19,163 bases of DNA from assembly GCA_938049335.1 (NCBI GenBank), contig CALIYX010000022.1:1-19163 (forward strand). Direction: 5' to 3'. Shown in pieces: positions 1 through 7,667 of this stretch (positions are counted from its first letter, which is position 1; every line of letters begins with the position of its first letter). The position numbers were made by a program, and so were the translations under genes. The notes beneath the pieces were generated by a model. The model saw only the letters and a list, made by a program, of their open reading frames with translations. It had not been told where the DNA came from and did not search any database. The DNA comes from an uncultured Clostridia bacterium (GTDB lineage Bacteria > Bacillota > Clostridia > Peptostreptococcales > Anaerovoracaceae).

Positions 1-56
1 CAAACAACATAGACTTTTCCGCCAAACAACATAGACTTTTCCGCCAAACAACATAT
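1..56. repeat. Iteron array of the replication origin (left part, across the circle junction)
   Basis: Two full tandem 22-bp units (2-23 and 24-45) and a truncated third unit (46-56) are visible. Each unit begins AAACAACATAG and ends TTTTCCGCC. Identical units sit at the other end of the window (19109-19163), so the array is continuous if the molecule is circular. Tandem units of about two helical turns directly upstream of a Rep_3-type initiator gene are the usual iterons bound by that initiator. The first 34 bases equal the last 34, so the true copy number after trimming is three full units plus one partial, unless the assembler collapsed more. Confidence 0.85.
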
Positions 57-63
57 TTTTAAA

Positions 64-92
64 TTGATAAAAAATGTTGAATGTGGTAAGAT
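64..92 (+). promoter_or_regulatory. Promoter of the replication initiator gene
   Basis: A -35 box TTGATA (64-69) and a -10 box TAAGAT (87-92) are separated by exactly 17 bp. The predicted transcript would start near 98-100, downstream of the ATG at 74, which rules that ATG out as the start of the initiator gene and supports the ATG at 122. The promoter directly abuts the iterons, so initiator bound there could repress its own gene. The spacer contains the word ATGTTGA (74-80), the half-site of the palindromic operator in the partition promoter. Confidence 0.7.
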
Positions 93-121
93 TAAGCTAT
101 CACTTAAGAGAGGTGATTAAA

Positions 122-1183
122 ATGCCAAAAAGGAAAAGTTTACCGGCTATAGGGTATCAGAGCCTTGGAGCGAATTCAGCGTCACATGTGATTCAGAAGT
201 CTAATCCTCTCCTTACGCTATCCGAAACAAACTTGACACTTCCGGAGTTTAAAATTTTAGATGCGTACTTAGCTAGAATTAACAGCCATAATCCGGAAAA
301 GCGTCTTGTAGAGTTTGAAAAAGGGATGATTGAACGATGTTTAGATGTTACACAAATTAAGTCTCATGATCTTGAAAAGAGAATCGACAATCTTTTTCAG
401 GTGGTCACAATTAGAGATCAAGATAAAATCGAGGGATTCACTAAAATCGCACTCTTTGAGAAGGCAAGGTGCTATCAGGATAAAGATGGCCTATGGAAAG
501 TAGAGCTTTCTTGCTCTCAGGCAGCTATGGAATATGTTTTTAACATTGAAAACATAGGCTATTTGAGATATAGGTTGAAAAATGTTGTAAATCTCACATC
601 TAGATATAGCTATGTGCTCTATTTGTATTTAGAGCAACATCGAAAGATGCATTTGCAATGGGAAGTGGAAGTAGATGAGTTGAAGAGTATTCTGAGGTGT
701 ACAGCAGAAACTTATAAGTCATACTATCGATTTAATGATCTGATTTTGAGGAAATGCCACACCGAAATAACTCAAAAGACCCAGTGCGAGTTCAGCTATA
801 CGTCAATTAGAAAGGGCAGAAGTGTTAAGAGGATCCATTTCAGCTTGAAATCAAATGCCAGCACTCCGGAATTTGTCGAAGTAGAGGAGAAAGCATTTGA
901 ACAAGGAAGTGATATTACTGATCTGTTTAGGGAGGCATGTTGCCCTTACGGAACATCGGAGAGCGAGTTCAATCGAACAGAGATACAAGAAATAATAGCA
1001 GTTCTAGTCAATGTTCCAGAGCATTTATTACCGTCTAATGCTGCTTCTGATAGTCTTGATATTCGGAGATACCATTATTTAGCAGAAAAATACGCCAAAA
1101 TGAGACGGATTTCTGAGAGAGAGAAAATCAGGAACAGGGTTTCATATCTAGTCTCTATGATAAAATCTGATTGCGGAAGATGA
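122..1183 (+). CDS. Rep_3-family (RepB-like) plasmid replication initiator
   Basis: A 353-residue protein with the pattern of iteron-binding Rep_3 initiators, which bind iterons through two winged-helix domains and open the origin. Recognisable stretches are the N-terminal block NLTLPEFKILDAYLARI, a middle block with LTSRYSYVLYLYLEQH, followed by WEVEVDELKSILRC and SYYRFNDLILRKCHTEI, which match the second winged helix and its recognition region; the remaining C-terminus is charged and helical. I chose the ATG at 122 because AGAGGTGA (109-116) lies 5 nt upstream and because the promoter's predicted start lies after the in-frame ATG at 74. Iterons upstream and a partition operon nearby support the role. 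The stop codon overlaps the region where the transfer promoter begins. Family assignment is from remembered sequence patterns, not a search. Confidence 0.88.
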   Translation: MPKRKSLPAIGYQSLGANSASHVIQKSNPLLTLSETNLTLPEFKILDAYLARINSHNPEKRLVEFEKGMIERCLDVTQIKSHDLEKRIDNLFQVVTIRDQDKIEGFTKIALFEKARCYQDKDGLWKVELSCSQAAMEYVFNIENIGYLRYRLKNVVNLTSRYSYVLYLYLEQHRKMHLQWEVEVDELKSILRCTAETYKSYYRFNDLILRKCHTEITQKTQCEFSYTSIRKGRSVKRIHFSLKSNASTPEFVEVEEKAFEQGSDITDLFREACCPYGTSESEFNRTEIQEIIAVLVNVPEHLLPSNAASDSLDIRRYHYLAEKYAKMRRISEREKIRNRVSYLVSMIKSDCGR

Positions 1184-1212
1184 TTGACCGAGACAAGTCA
1201 AAGTGCTAATAT
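1184..1212 (+). promoter_or_regulatory. Promoter of the transfer operon
   Basis: A consensus-like promoter: TTGACC (1184-1189), 17-bp spacer, TAATAT (1207-1212). It starts immediately after the initiator's stop codon and its predicted start point (about 1219) falls just before the palindrome at 1221-1234. It would drive the DUF3801, VirD4 and downstream transfer genes. Confidence 0.7.
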
Positions 1213-1220
1213 GTGTTTAT

Positions 1221-1234
1221 AAAACGAGCGTTTT
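1221..1234. promoter_or_regulatory. Palindrome AAAACG-AG-CGTTTT at the transfer promoter start point
   Basis: A perfect 6-2-6 inverted repeat begins 8 nt downstream of the -10 box of the transfer promoter, a position where a bound protein would block transcription. A second palindrome with the same arms and a different central dinucleotide (AC) lies upstream of the resolvase gene at 12286-12299. The form, arms ending in AAAAC(G/C) around two central bases, resembles crossover sites of Hin/Gin-type serine recombinases. Whether it is an operator, a recombinase site or both is not decided by the sequence. Confidence 0.5.
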
Positions 1235-1260
1235 GCGTAGATAGAACGAAAGGGGGGTGT

Positions 1261-1731
1261 ATGGCAGCAGAACTTGGTGAACAGGCGGCAATGCTCATGG
1301 TCAAGGTGGGATCCGAAATAACACTAACGATATTGAAGTCAATTGTCCAAAAGCTTATAGAGAATAATAATGAACATAAGCATGGGGAACAAAGTATGAA
1401 GGCCCTTAATATGCAAGGGAAGAAGCTGGATCATGTTGAGTTGCCTGGACAGGACATAAAAAGTTTCCGGAGAGCCCTCAAAAAGTATGCTGTAGATTTT
1501 TCAGTAATGCGTGATAGAGTTTCGGGTACGTATTCAGTTTTTTTTAAGGGACAGGACACAGATCGCATTTATGCAGGATTAAAGAGTGTCTTGAAAGAGG
1601 CTGTAACACAAAAGGAAGAAAAGAGGCATATCAAAGATGTTATTGACCGAGCCTCTAAAAGAGCAGAAGAGGTTTCTTCACAGCAGAAACTCCCACCAGT
1701 AAAAGAACGAATCACAGAGATGGCAAGATGA
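1261..1731 (+). CDS. DUF3801/PcfB-like conjugation protein
   Basis: A 156-residue protein that opens the transfer operon. Residues about 10-35 form a helical segment (MLMVKVGSEITLTILKSIVQ), a basic and polar middle follows, with DIKSFRRALKKYAVDFSVMRD and the strand-like YSVFFKGQDTDRIYAGL, then a charged C-terminal tail. This matches the DUF3801 family, of which PcfB of enterococcal pCF10 is a member; PcfB works with the coupling protein and relaxase in the relaxosome. The gene directly upstream of a VirD4-type ATPase is the family's usual place. I chose the ATG at 1261, with the very strong site AAGGGGGG 4 nt upstream, over an in-frame ATG at 1213 that lies before the predicted transcript start. 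The stop overlaps the next start (ATGA), so the two genes are translationally coupled. Confidence 0.75.
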   Translation: MAAELGEQAAMLMVKVGSEITLTILKSIVQKLIENNNEHKHGEQSMKALNMQGKKLDHVELPGQDIKSFRRALKKYAVDFSVMRDRVSGTYSVFFKGQDTDRIYAGLKSVLKEAVTQKEEKRHIKDVIDRASKRAEEVSSQQKLPPVKERITEMAR

Positions 1732-3494
1732 AGACAAACAACCTCGGACTTTGTGGAATAGTGTCAGCATTAGTTTTTTATCTAGTTAATCGCTTTGTTG
1801 GAATTGTTCTTCTTCAGCCAGGAACCTACCTTAATCGAGTTAGTACAGGCTTTGATAAAGTCCTTCCGGAAATCATATCAACCCCCGTTTACGTAAATTT
1901 GTCAAAGGGAGCTTTATTTTCTGGTCTAATTGGAGCTGCGATAACTTGGCTGATTTACCTTTACAATTCGTTTCAGCCTAAAAATTACATGCCAGGCAAA
2001 GAGCATGGATCTGCGGAGTGGGGAAAGGCAAGCGATATAGCCCCATTCAGGGACAAAAATCCAGAAAACAACATAATTCTTACCGCAACAGAAGAACTAT
2101 CGATGTCAGATCGAATGAAGAGAACAAGAGATGATGACTATAACAGAAATAAAAATGTTTTAGTAATTGGCGGTTCTGGATCTGGAAAAACCCGTTTTTT
2201 TGTCAAACCGAATCTAATGCAGATGCACAGCAGCTACATCATTACAGATCCAAAGGGAAGTCTGATTCAGGAAACAGGGAGGATGTTTTTAGAAGCAGGA
2301 TACAGAATTAAGGTATTTGATCTTATTAATAGAGAAAAATCAGACCTGTATAATCCTTTTGATTACCTCAAATCTGAGGATGATATTCTAAAGTTGATAA
2401 ACAACCTAATTGCGAACACCACTCCACCACAGAGTAAAAATGCAGGAGATTTCTGGGAAAAAGCTGAAACTGCCCTTTTAGAGGCAATTTTTGGCTATAT
2501 ACTTTTCGAGCTGGTTCCTGAAGATCGTACTATGGGTACAGTGATGGATATGCTGCGATTGGCTGAGGTACGGGAGGATGATGAAAACTTTAAGAGCTTG
2601 CTAGATTTTGTCTTTGAGGAGTTGAAAGAAACAAATGCTGATGCATTTTCAGTGAAGCAGTACGAAATTTTCAAATTAGCTGCTGGCAAGACAGCAAAAT
2701 CGATTTTGGTCTCAGTAGGTACGCGCTTGGCACCTTTTAATATACCTTCAATTCGACGAATGGTCTCAGCTGATACATTAGAGCTTGATATGATTGGGAG
2801 CGAGAAAACCGCACTCTATATCATACTTCCGGACACAGACCGATCCTTCAATTTCCTTGCAGCTATGATGCTGCAGCAGATGTTTGACATCCTTATTTAC
2901 AGAGCTGACAATGACTATCAAGGGAAATTACCATTTCACGTGCGGTGTATGCTAGATGAATTTGCAAATATTGGGCAAATTCCACAGCTTGAGATTTTGA
3001 TTTCTACAATTAGGAGCCGTGGAATTTCAATGGATATCATAGTACAGAACCTTGCACAGATAAAAAATTTGTACAAAGACACATGGGAAGTAATCACCGG
3101 AAACTGCGATAGTCTGCTTTTTCTGGGAGGGCTGGAGCAGAGTACATTGGAATACATTTCCAAGCTTTGTGGAAAAGCCACGATAGACAATCGAAATTCT
3201 AGCGAAACGAAAGGTCAGAATCCATCTTATTCCTTACAGTATCAGAATCTTGGACGCGATCTCATTACACCGGATGAAGCAGGTGCCTTAAAGGGAAGAA
3301 CGTGTATTCTGAAAATCAGAGGATGTAAGCCATTTAAGTCCCAAAAGTATGATATTGAACGGCACCGGAATTATAATGCTCTTTCAGATGGTAATAGTAA
3401 AAACCGATTCACCTTGGATCAACGTAAGGAGTGGGACACTAAATCTTTTTTTGAGAATGTTGAGACGGTGCAAGCGATAGAAACACTGGAATAG
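1728..3494 (+). CDS. virD4: VirD4/TraG-type conjugative coupling ATPase
   Basis: A 588-residue type IV coupling protein, which recruits the relaxase-DNA complex to the membrane channel and powers DNA export. Two N-terminal membrane segments (about residues 8-27 and 60-82) anchor it. The Walker A motif GGSGSGKT is at residues 148-155 and the Walker B motif MLDEFANIG has its acidic pair at D410-E411; between them is the phrase YIITDPKGSLIQETG typical of VirD4/TraG proteins. After Walker B come the arginine-bearing STIRSRGISMDIIVQNLAQI and the late EAGALKGRTCILKIRG region. Length and motif spacing fit the CD1115-type VirD4 proteins of Clostridia conjugative elements. Start codon overlaps the upstream stop. 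No ribosome site of its own is needed if coupled. Confidence 0.93.
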   Translation: MKTNNLGLCGIVSALVFYLVNRFVGIVLLQPGTYLNRVSTGFDKVLPEIISTPVYVNLSKGALFSGLIGAAITWLIYLYNSFQPKNYMPGKEHGSAEWGKASDIAPFRDKNPENNIILTATEELSMSDRMKRTRDDDYNRNKNVLVIGGSGSGKTRFFVKPNLMQMHSSYIITDPKGSLIQETGRMFLEAGYRIKVFDLINREKSDLYNPFDYLKSEDDILKLINNLIANTTPPQSKNAGDFWEKAETALLEAIFGYILFELVPEDRTMGTVMDMLRLAEVREDDENFKSLLDFVFEELKETNADAFSVKQYEIFKLAAGKTAKSILVSVGTRLAPFNIPSIRRMVSADTLELDMIGSEKTALYIILPDTDRSFNFLAAMMLQQMFDILIYRADNDYQGKLPFHVRCMLDEFANIGQIPQLEILISTIRSRGISMDIIVQNLAQIKNLYKDTWEVITGNCDSLLFLGGLEQSTLEYISKLCGKATIDNRNSSETKGQNPSYSLQYQNLGRDLITPDEAGALKGRTCILKIRGCKPFKSQKYDIERHRNYNALSDGNSKNRFTLDQRKEWDTKSFFENVETVQAIETLE

Positions 3495-3576
3495 ATACGA
3501 TGATGTTAAAACGTCAAAAGTTTTTAAAATTTTGATGAGTCAACAACACAATAATGAATGCAAAGGAGAACTAAAA

Positions 3577-3783
3577 ATGGTCACTTTACAGGAAGTCCTC
3601 AACCTCGTAACAAAGTTTGCCACCGTTGGCGGAGGGCTGTGGTTGGTATGGGGAGTCATCGTTTTGGCTGGTGCTCTAAAGGATAAGAACGGACCAGGGC
3701 TGCAAGCTGGAATTTGGCAAATTGTAGGTGGTGGTCTTATTATTGCGGCCGCAGCGCTTTTTGCGAACATTACTGCAGCGTAA
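3577..3783 (+). CDS. Maff2-family small membrane protein (pilin/VirB2-like)
   Basis: A 68-residue hydrophobic protein with two predicted membrane helices: about residues 15-32, rich in glycine (VGGGLWLVWGVIVLAG), and about 45-65 (GIWQIVGGGLIIAAAALFA), joined by a short polar loop DKNGPGLQ. This is the Maff2 family that always sits between the VirD4 and TrbL genes in Tn1549-like elements; its size and topology suggest a VirB2-like channel or surface subunit, which is inference. I chose ATG 3577, preceded at 8 nt by AAGGAG (3563-3568), rather than an in-frame start at 3532. A strong terminator follows the gene within 20 nt, which should make this short gene more abundant in mRNA than those downstream. 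Confidence 0.8.
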   Translation: MVTLQEVLNLVTKFATVGGGLWLVWGVIVLAGALKDKNGPGLQAGIWQIVGGGLIIAAAALFANITAA

Positions 3784-3793
3784 AATCTTGCAA

Positions 3794-3824
3794 AAAAAAC
3801 AGCGGATTTCTGTCCGCTGTTTTT
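3794..3824 (+). terminator. Intrinsic terminator inside the transfer operon
   Basis: ACAGCGGA (3799-3806) pairs with TCCGCTGT (3813-3820) around a 6-nt loop; five further A:T pairs flank the stem and a run of T follows. It lies 16 nt after the pilin-like gene and directly before the ribosome site of the next gene. Since no new promoter is evident before 3842, read-through must feed the rest of the operon, so it likely acts as a partial terminator. Confidence 0.8.
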
Positions 3825-3841
3825 CTTAAAGGAAGGAAGTT

Positions 3842-4687
3842 ATGTCCGGAGCAATTCTAAGTGTGTTGAAGTGGATTGGAAATCTCACTGTGAATGTCAT
3901 GGGAGATTCCAACGCTCTTACGGGAGCATTTGGTTCCTATCTCAGTTCAGTATATTCGTATGCAGATAGCGTAATGAGATCAGTCTGTATGCCAGTAGCC
4001 TATGTGATTTTAGCTTTGTTTTTTGTTATGGAGCTTTATAAAGCCAGTATTAGAATTGATGGTGCTGGTGGTGGAACTCAGCTAGGCGCGGAACTGGTTT
4101 TTCGTACAATGTTCAAAATGGTGGTTTGTAAAATGGTTGTAGACCAAGTTCCGCTGATCATGAAAACCATTTTTGATGTAACAGCTGAGATTTCACAAAA
4201 GATTGATGGTATTAATAATAATGGGAGCATTTCGGGGGGAATTAACATAGATGAAGCACAGGCAGCCATTGGAAACATAGGAGTCATACAAGGTATTCCT
4301 GTTTTGCTTCTCTGCTTTATCGTATTTCTAATAACCCTATTTGCAGTAGCTTTTTCTAACGTGATTATCGTCACTCGTTTTCTTGAGTTGTATGTATATC
4401 TTGCTATTTCGCCTATTCCGCTAGCAACAATTCCAAACGATGAGCTTTCCCAGATTGGCAAGAATTTTTTGAAGTCGTTTGCAGCAGTTTGCATACAGGG
4501 AACTCTAATCTATTTAGTTCTGACATTTTATCCAAAGATTTTCAACCAGGCGTTTCAAGATAGTACCAGGGGCGGAAATGCAGAAATCCATTCTATTTTG
4601 ATCGGCACTCTTTGTTACTCAGTCGTGCTCATTCTTACGATTTTTTCGACAGGAAAATGGGCAAAGAGTATTTGCGGAGCAATGTAA
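3842..4687 (+). CDS. TrbL/VirB6-like polytopic membrane protein of the transfer channel
   Basis: A 281-residue protein with several hydrophobic segments: about residues 50-66 (VAYVILALFFVMELYKA), 85-100, 150-178 (GIPVLLLCFIVFLITLFAVAFSNVIIV), 185-198, 212-228 and 255-275. A hydrophilic stretch rich in Asn and Gly lies around 118-138. This topology and the location between the Maff2 and PrgI genes match the TrbL/VirB6-like family of Clostridia conjugative elements, thought to form the inner-membrane core of the DNA channel. The start ATG follows the strong site AAAGGAAGG. It lies just after the terminator-like hairpin, so its expression depends on read-through. Confidence 0.82.
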   Translation: MSGAILSVLKWIGNLTVNVMGDSNALTGAFGSYLSSVYSYADSVMRSVCMPVAYVILALFFVMELYKASIRIDGAGGGTQLGAELVFRTMFKMVVCKMVVDQVPLIMKTIFDVTAEISQKIDGINNNGSISGGINIDEAQAAIGNIGVIQGIPVLLLCFIVFLITLFAVAFSNVIIVTRFLELYVYLAISPIPLATIPNDELSQIGKNFLKSFAAVCIQGTLIYLVLTFYPKIFNQAFQDSTRGGNAEIHSILIGTLCYSVVLILTIFSTGKWAKSICGAM

Positions 4688-4741
4688 CTGTAATCATTTA
4701 AGATCACCATATTCTTCAAACTTTGAAAGAGAGGCATATAT

Positions 4742-5320
4742 TTGGCGATTGAGGTCGATATTCCTGTAGAAATAGATGAATACAAGGAAAAGATAATTTT
4801 CGGAATGTCGCTTAGACAGCTTGCCTGCTTTTCAGCAGCAGTCGTTCTTAGCATAGGATCCTACTTTGTTTGTACTAAAATTTTAGGGATGTCTATGGAC
4901 GCGACAAGTTATGTGATCATTGCGGAAGCGCTTCCTCTGATGGCTTTAGGTTTTGTTCAAAAAGATGGGCAGCCATTTGAAAAGTTTTTTGCGCTAATGA
5001 TACGGCATAAGCTTGGACTACATAAGCTTACTCTAACCACATCAAAAAGTTCTGGAATTGAACGGGAGTCTACGACTCCGGAAAGGAATAAAAGATATGC
5101 TTGGTTTTTTGAAGGAAAAGCTAAAGAAGACGAATCCCTCACAAGAAGTAAAAGAAGAGAAAAGCGTAGAATCAGAGAAGCCATTGTCTTCCAAGCAGAT
5201 AAGAAGACAGCAAAGAGAAACCGCAAGGCAGCAAGACAGAAAATTAAGGCAGCTCAAAAAGAATACAGAGCAGCAAAACGCAAGGCTAATCAAGAGAGCA
5301 AGGCAGCTAGCAGCACCTAA
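4742..5320 (+). CDS. PrgI-family (VirB3-like) membrane protein with long basic tail
   Basis: A 192-residue protein. Residues 1-12 (MAIEVDIPVEID) and the two helices at about 24-45 and 56-76 are typical of PrgI proteins, which sit beside VirB4 and are counted as VirB3 analogues. It begins with TTG; AAAGAGAGG ends 7 nt before it, and no ATG nearby fits. The family core ends near residue 115. Beyond that the frame continues for about 75 residues of Lys/Arg-rich sequence (RSKRREKRRIREA and KAAQKEYRAAKRKA). That tail is encoded out of frame on top of the first 224 nt of the VirB4 gene. The tail may be real and bind nucleic acid or acidic membranes, or it may be a by-product of purine-rich DNA; the core assignment does not depend on it. 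Confidence 0.78.
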   Translation: MAIEVDIPVEIDEYKEKIIFGMSLRQLACFSAAVVLSIGSYFVCTKILGMSMDATSYVIIAEALPLMALGFVQKDGQPFEKFFALMIRHKLGLHKLTLTTSKSSGIERESTTPERNKRYAWFFEGKAKEDESLTRSKRREKRRIREAIVFQADKKTAKRNRKAARQKIKAAQKEYRAAKRKANQESKAASST

Positions 5321-7622
5321 AAATGCAGTTGACTATATTGGATTTCAAAGGATGTTTGATGACGGAATTTGTGAGGTCGAGCCAGGACTGTATTCTATTA
5401 CATTGCGTATTTCGGACATAAACTATCAAACCGCAAGACGAGATGAGCAGGTAGAAATATTTTCGAAATATTGTGAGATTCTAAATACACTAGAACCACC
5501 ACTGCATTATCAAATCACAATCAATGATAGAAACATAAACAAGGACTTGTTTCGAGAAAGTATGTTTCTGAAAATGAATAATGACTCAGAAGATGAGTAC
5601 AGGAAGATTATGAATCGAATGCTCTCAGACAAGGCATTAGAGGGTGAAAACAGTATAGTCCGAGAGAAATACATTACAATTTCGACAACTGCTGCATCAT
5701 ATCGTCATGCAAAATCAGCGCTGTCACGTATAGAGGCTGATTATGGAAATCATTTTAAGAGTCTTGGCTGTGAAATTGAAGTACTGAATGGAATGCAACG
5801 CCTTGAGATAATACATGGACTTACTCGTCCATATGAACCGTTTAGATTTGACTATGAAACATTAATTTACAGTGGTTTGACAACCAAGCAGGCCATCGCC
5901 CCTATGGCCTTTAATTTTAGTGATAAACGAAGTTTTGAGGTGGGGGATTACTTTGGAGAAGTGCTCATTATCCGAGATTACCCAGCAACTATGTCAGACC
6001 AGCTTCTTACACGCTTGACTGATCTTCCGATTGATCTTGTGATTTCAGTTCATTTGGATAAGATAAAACAAGATAAAGCACTTGAGAAAGTCAGAAGAAC
6101 TCTTGCTTTTATGGAAATGGAGCAAAGTGCGAATCAAGAAAAGGCAGCCGAAATGGGCAGAAATCCGGAACTTTCCACGCCGCAGGAGGTTCGTCGAAAG
6201 TATGCTGGAGCAGAAAGATTGCTTGACAGTCTTGAAAATGACAACCAGCGAATGTTCAAAAGTACAATTTTACTCTATACGTTTGCTCAAGACATGGAAA
6301 AGCTGTCTGATAATATCATTCAAATTTGCTCGGTTTGTGCAGAAAAATCATGCACGGCAGCCCCGTTAGACTATAGGCAGCAAGAGGGATTTAACTCAAC
6401 ATTGCCACTTGGAAAGAACTGTGTTGATATTCAGAGGACACAGACCACCGGAAGCGCGGCCGTTTTCATTCCGTTTACAACGCAAGAGCTATATCAGCCT
6501 GGAGGAATGTACTATGGATTGAATGCGTTGTCGCGAAATATGATTTTCTTTAATCGCTACAACCTCAAAGCACCGAATGGAGTTATTTTAGGAACGCCTG
6601 GATCCGGAAAAAGTTTTGCAGCAAAACGAGAAATGATAAATGTCTTGCTTTCAGATCCCAATGCAGAGGTACTCATCATTGACCCAGAGAGAGAGTATAC
6701 AGCTATTGCGAATGGGTTTGGTGGAGAGCATATACATATCTCTGCCGGAAGTAAGAATTTTATCAATCCAATGGATATCACTGATAATTACGCTGATGAT
6801 GATGATCCGTTGATGCTTAAAGCTGAGTTTGTACTTACTATGGTTGAGTTACTCGTAGGAGGAAGGTCTGGACTTACAGCCGCAGAAAGATCTATAGTAT
6901 CTCGCGCTTGTACATTATCCTATCAAAAATACTTTGCAAATCCAAAAAAGTTTCCGGTACCAACGCTAAAGGATTTTTACTCGGTACTGAAAGAGCAGCC
7001 TGAAGCAGAAGCCAAGAGTTTAGCTTTATCTCTGGAGTTATATATAGAGGGAACACTGTCCGTTTTTAGCCATCATACGAACGTAGACACTAGAAAACGA
7101 CTCGTTGTATATGATGTTCGAGATTTAGGTAAGCAGTTGCGGACACTTGGAATGCTGATTGTATTAGATCAGATTTGGAATAGAATTACTCAAAACCGTG
7201 CCGTTGGCAAGCGTACCTGGATTTACATTGATGAAATCCAACTTCTCTTTACAAATGAGTATTCAGCTCAGTATTTCTTTGAGCTATGGAGCAGAAGTAG
7301 AAAATGGGGAGCAATTCCAACAGCAATTACACAAAACGTTGAAACACTACTACTCTCCGATCTGGCAAGACGAATGCTGTCGAATTCTGATTTTATAATG
7401 ATGTTAAACCAAGCACAACCGGATCGAATCGAACTGGCCGGGCTTCTCAATATGAGTGACAAGCAGCTTTCCTATGTCACAAATACTCCAGCCGGCAGTG
7501 GTCTGCTATTTGCAGGAAAGTCGATAGTGCCGTTTGTGGATAACTTCCCAAAAGAAAATCCTTTATATGAAATGATGACAACCAGAATTGAAGAAGTGAC
7601 AGGAGAAAACAAGACAGTATAA
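5097..7622 (+). CDS. virB4: VirB4-type conjugative ATPase (CD1110-like)
   Basis: An 841-residue cytoplasmic ATPase that energises assembly and operation of the type IV secretion channel. The N-terminus (about 1-75) is Lys/Gln/Arg-rich. Then follows the VirB4 N-terminal domain (DGICEVEPGLYSITLRISDINYQ). The Walker A motif GTPGSGKS is at residues 499-506 and the Walker B WIYIDEIQLLF has D712-E713. Near the C-terminus come the sensor-like AITQNVETLL and SNSDFIMMLNQ phrases typical of VirB4. I chose ATG 5097 (AAAGGA 9 nt upstream) over an in-frame ATG at 5058 that lacks a clear ribosome site. Even so the gene overlaps the upstream PrgI frame by 224 nt. A 45-nt gap leads to the next gene. Confidence 0.93.
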   Translation: MLGFLKEKLKKTNPSQEVKEEKSVESEKPLSSKQIRRQQRETARQQDRKLRQLKKNTEQQNARLIKRARQLAAPKNAVDYIGFQRMFDDGICEVEPGLYSITLRISDINYQTARRDEQVEIFSKYCEILNTLEPPLHYQITINDRNINKDLFRESMFLKMNNDSEDEYRKIMNRMLSDKALEGENSIVREKYITISTTAASYRHAKSALSRIEADYGNHFKSLGCEIEVLNGMQRLEIIHGLTRPYEPFRFDYETLIYSGLTTKQAIAPMAFNFSDKRSFEVGDYFGEVLIIRDYPATMSDQLLTRLTDLPIDLVISVHLDKIKQDKALEKVRRTLAFMEMEQSANQEKAAEMGRNPELSTPQEVRRKYAGAERLLDSLENDNQRMFKSTILLYTFAQDMEKLSDNIIQICSVCAEKSCTAAPLDYRQQEGFNSTLPLGKNCVDIQRTQTTGSAAVFIPFTTQELYQPGGMYYGLNALSRNMIFFNRYNLKAPNGVILGTPGSGKSFAAKREMINVLLSDPNAEVLIIDPEREYTAIANGFGGEHIHISAGSKNFINPMDITDNYADDDDPLMLKAEFVLTMVELLVGGRSGLTAAERSIVSRACTLSYQKYFANPKKFPVPTLKDFYSVLKEQPEAEAKSLALSLELYIEGTLSVFSHHTNVDTRKRLVVYDVRDLGKQLRTLGMLIVLDQIWNRITQNRAVGKRTWIYIDEIQLLFTNEYSAQYFFELWSRSRKWGAIPTAITQNVETLLLSDLARRMLSNSDFIMMLNQAQPDRIELAGLLNMSDKQLSYVTNTPAGSGLLFAGKSIVPFVDNFPKENPLYEMMTTRIEEVTGENKTV

Positions 7623-7667
7623 GTTTTTAATGTCTAAATGTTTTAAAATTAGCAGAGGAGCAGAGGG

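Noticed and set aside
1..56. Direct repeats at the window ends as a CRISPR array
   Set aside because: Units are contiguous without spacers and sit upstream of an initiator gene; they are iterons.
74..121. Longer initiator start at ATG 74
   Set aside because: It lies upstream of the predicted transcript start of TTGATA-17-TAAGAT and has no ribosome site.
4957..5293. Minus-strand open frames opposite the PrgI/VirB4 overlap
   Set aside because: Leu/Ser/Phe-rich shadows of purine-rich coding DNA, with no ribosome site.
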